NCBI GenBank assembly: GCA_024275815.1
Contig: JAJRYI010000354.1
Span: forward strand, 1-5,329
DNA from: Actinomycetes bacterium
Lineage (GTDB): Bacteria; Actinomycetota; Acidimicrobiia; Spongiisociales; UBA5794
Direction: 5' to 3'
DNA: 5,329 nucleotides
Shown here: positions 4,568 through 5,329 of the stretch, piece by piece
Layout: every line of letters begins with the position of its first letter
Numbering within the stretch: the first letter of the stretch is position 1
Notes under the pieces: model-generated
The model's input: the letters and a program-made list of their open reading frames with translations, nothing else
What the model was told of the DNA's origin: nothing
The model's database searches: none
Translations under genes and position numbers: made by a program

Positions 4568-5329
4568 ATGGGTGAGCTTTCGATCGAACGGGACGAGGTC
4601 TTCCGCATCAAGACGGCGCGTCGGCCGGGGATGCTGGCGAAGGCGCTTGCCGCTGCCGGAGAGTACGGCGCCAACATCGGAGAGATCGAGACGGTGTACA
4701 TCGGTGCCGACTACAACATTCGAGAGGTAGCGATCATCGCGCCGGATGCAGATGCCATCGACAAGATCGCTGCTGCCATGGACGCCATCGAAGGGGTCTC
4801 GGTGCTGCCGGGCCACATCGACAAGGTCTTCGACCAGCACCGAGGCGGCAAGATCGAGATCAGGTCACGAGCCACCGTTCGCACGCTCCAGGACATCCGG
4901 GAGGTGTACACCCCGGGGGTGGCACGAGTGGTCCAAGCGATCGTGGACGACGAGACCGTCGCCGACTACTACACATGGCGGGGGAGGACGGTTGCGATCG
5001 TGACGAACGGGACCCGCGTGCTCGGCCTCGGCAACGTCGGACCAGCCGCAGCACTCCCGGTGATGGAGGGCAAAGCGCTGTTCTACGCGCAACTCGTCGA
5101 TGTCAACGCAGTGCCGATCGTCCTTGAAGCCGACGAACCCCAGGATGTCATCGACACCGTGGTGCGTCTCGCCCCCGGCTTCGGTGCCATCCACCTCGAG
5201 GACATCGCGACACCCGGTGTCTATGAAGTCGAGCGGGAACTCGAGCAGCGGCTGTCGATCCCGGTGTTCCACGACGACCAGCACGGTACCGCCGTTGTCG
5301 TGGTGGCTGCGATCCTGTCCGCAGCTCGC
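4568..5329 (+). CDS. Malic enzyme with N-terminal ACT domain, partial (runs off window)
   Basis: Oxidative decarboxylation of malate to pyruvate with NAD(P)+ reduction, in the cytosol. The first 254 residues are present. Residues about 11-85 form an ACT domain ([20 protein letters not shown] at 12-31, then [12 protein letters not shown]), a small-ligand, often amino-acid-binding regulatory module. The malic domain follows: REVYTPGVA (Y114, general acid), [13 protein letters not shown] (147-159), VMEGKA (K169, catalytic base), HLEDI (E211 and D212, metal) and FHDDQHGTA (D237, metal). The spacings Y114-K169, K169-E211 and E211-D237 (55, 42 and 26) equal those I recall for E. coli MaeB, so the active site looks intact. 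The NAD(P)-binding domain lies beyond the right edge, so the cofactor cannot be called. After K169 the usual VLFK-x-FAGVDAFPI is replaced by [20 protein letters not shown] precedes the ATG. The ACT domain suggests allosteric control by an amino acid, unidentified. Confidence 0.92.
   Translation, partial: MGELSIERDEVFRIKTARRPGMLAKALAAAGEYGANIGEIETVYIGADYNIREVAIIAPDADAIDKIAAAMDAIEGVSVLPGHIDKVFDQHRGGKIEIRSRATVRTLQDIREVYTPGVARVVQAIVDDETVADYYTWRGRTVAIVTNGTRVLGLGNVGPAAALPVMEGKALFYAQLVDVNAVPIVLEADEPQDVIDTVVRLAPGFGAIHLEDIATPGVYEVERELEQRLSIPVFHDDQHGTAVVVVAAILSAAR

Noticed and set aside
4394..5284. Minus-strand open frames antisense to the malic enzyme
   Set aside because: The plus-strand frame here carries an intact ACT domain and malic enzyme active site with a strong ribosome site. 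The antisense frames show no family features.
1..5329. CRISPR arrays, insertion sequences, tRNA genes, attachment sites
   Set aside because: No direct-repeat series, transposase-like protein, terminal repeats or tRNA-like sequence was seen. The window is densely filled with metabolic genes.

Overview
The window comes from a GC-rich bacterial genome. Strong G/C preference at third codon positions, GTG and TTG starts, a possible leaderless promoter and the gene families all suggest Actinomycetota, perhaps an uncultured Acidimicrobiia-like lineage. The lineage is inference; no rRNA or marker gene is present. Almost all of the window is coding, and no mobile element, tRNA, rRNA or CRISPR array was seen.

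Left half, minus strand (read from about 3325 down to 1): leucine dehydrogenase (TTG start), then a single-chain branched-chain 2-oxo acid dehydrogenase E1 with alpha and beta subunits fused (GTG start, 1 nt after the previous stop), then the N-terminus of a GNAT acetyltransferase running off the left edge. The first two genes are consecutive steps of leucine/isoleucine/valine breakdown: NAD-dependent deamination to the 2-oxo acid, then ThDP-dependent decarboxylation and acyl transfer to a lipoyl E2. E2 and E3 are not in the window.

Centre (3275-3376): a roughly 100-bp divergent control region. It holds a good -10 for the minus-strand operon, a candidate leaderless -10 for the plus-strand gene, and two overlapping inverted repeats between them, placed where a regulator could act on both promoters.

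Right half, plus strand: a 251-aa conserved-looking protein of unknown function, a 79-aa protein with two membrane helices, a previously easy-to-miss 47-aa acidic ORF that exactly bridges the gap to the next gene, and a malic enzyme with an N-terminal ACT domain that runs off the right edge. Malic enzyme makes pyruvate and NAD(P)H from malate. It could therefore drain TCA-cycle carbon from branched-chain amino acid catabolism, with the ACT domain sensing an amino acid; that link is inference.

Most of the window is recognisable central and amino acid metabolism. The items most worth a second look are the 47-aa ORF, the dyads in the divergent promoter region, the fused E1 with a possible internal start for a free beta subunit, and the 16-bp perfect palindrome just before the malic enzyme gene.
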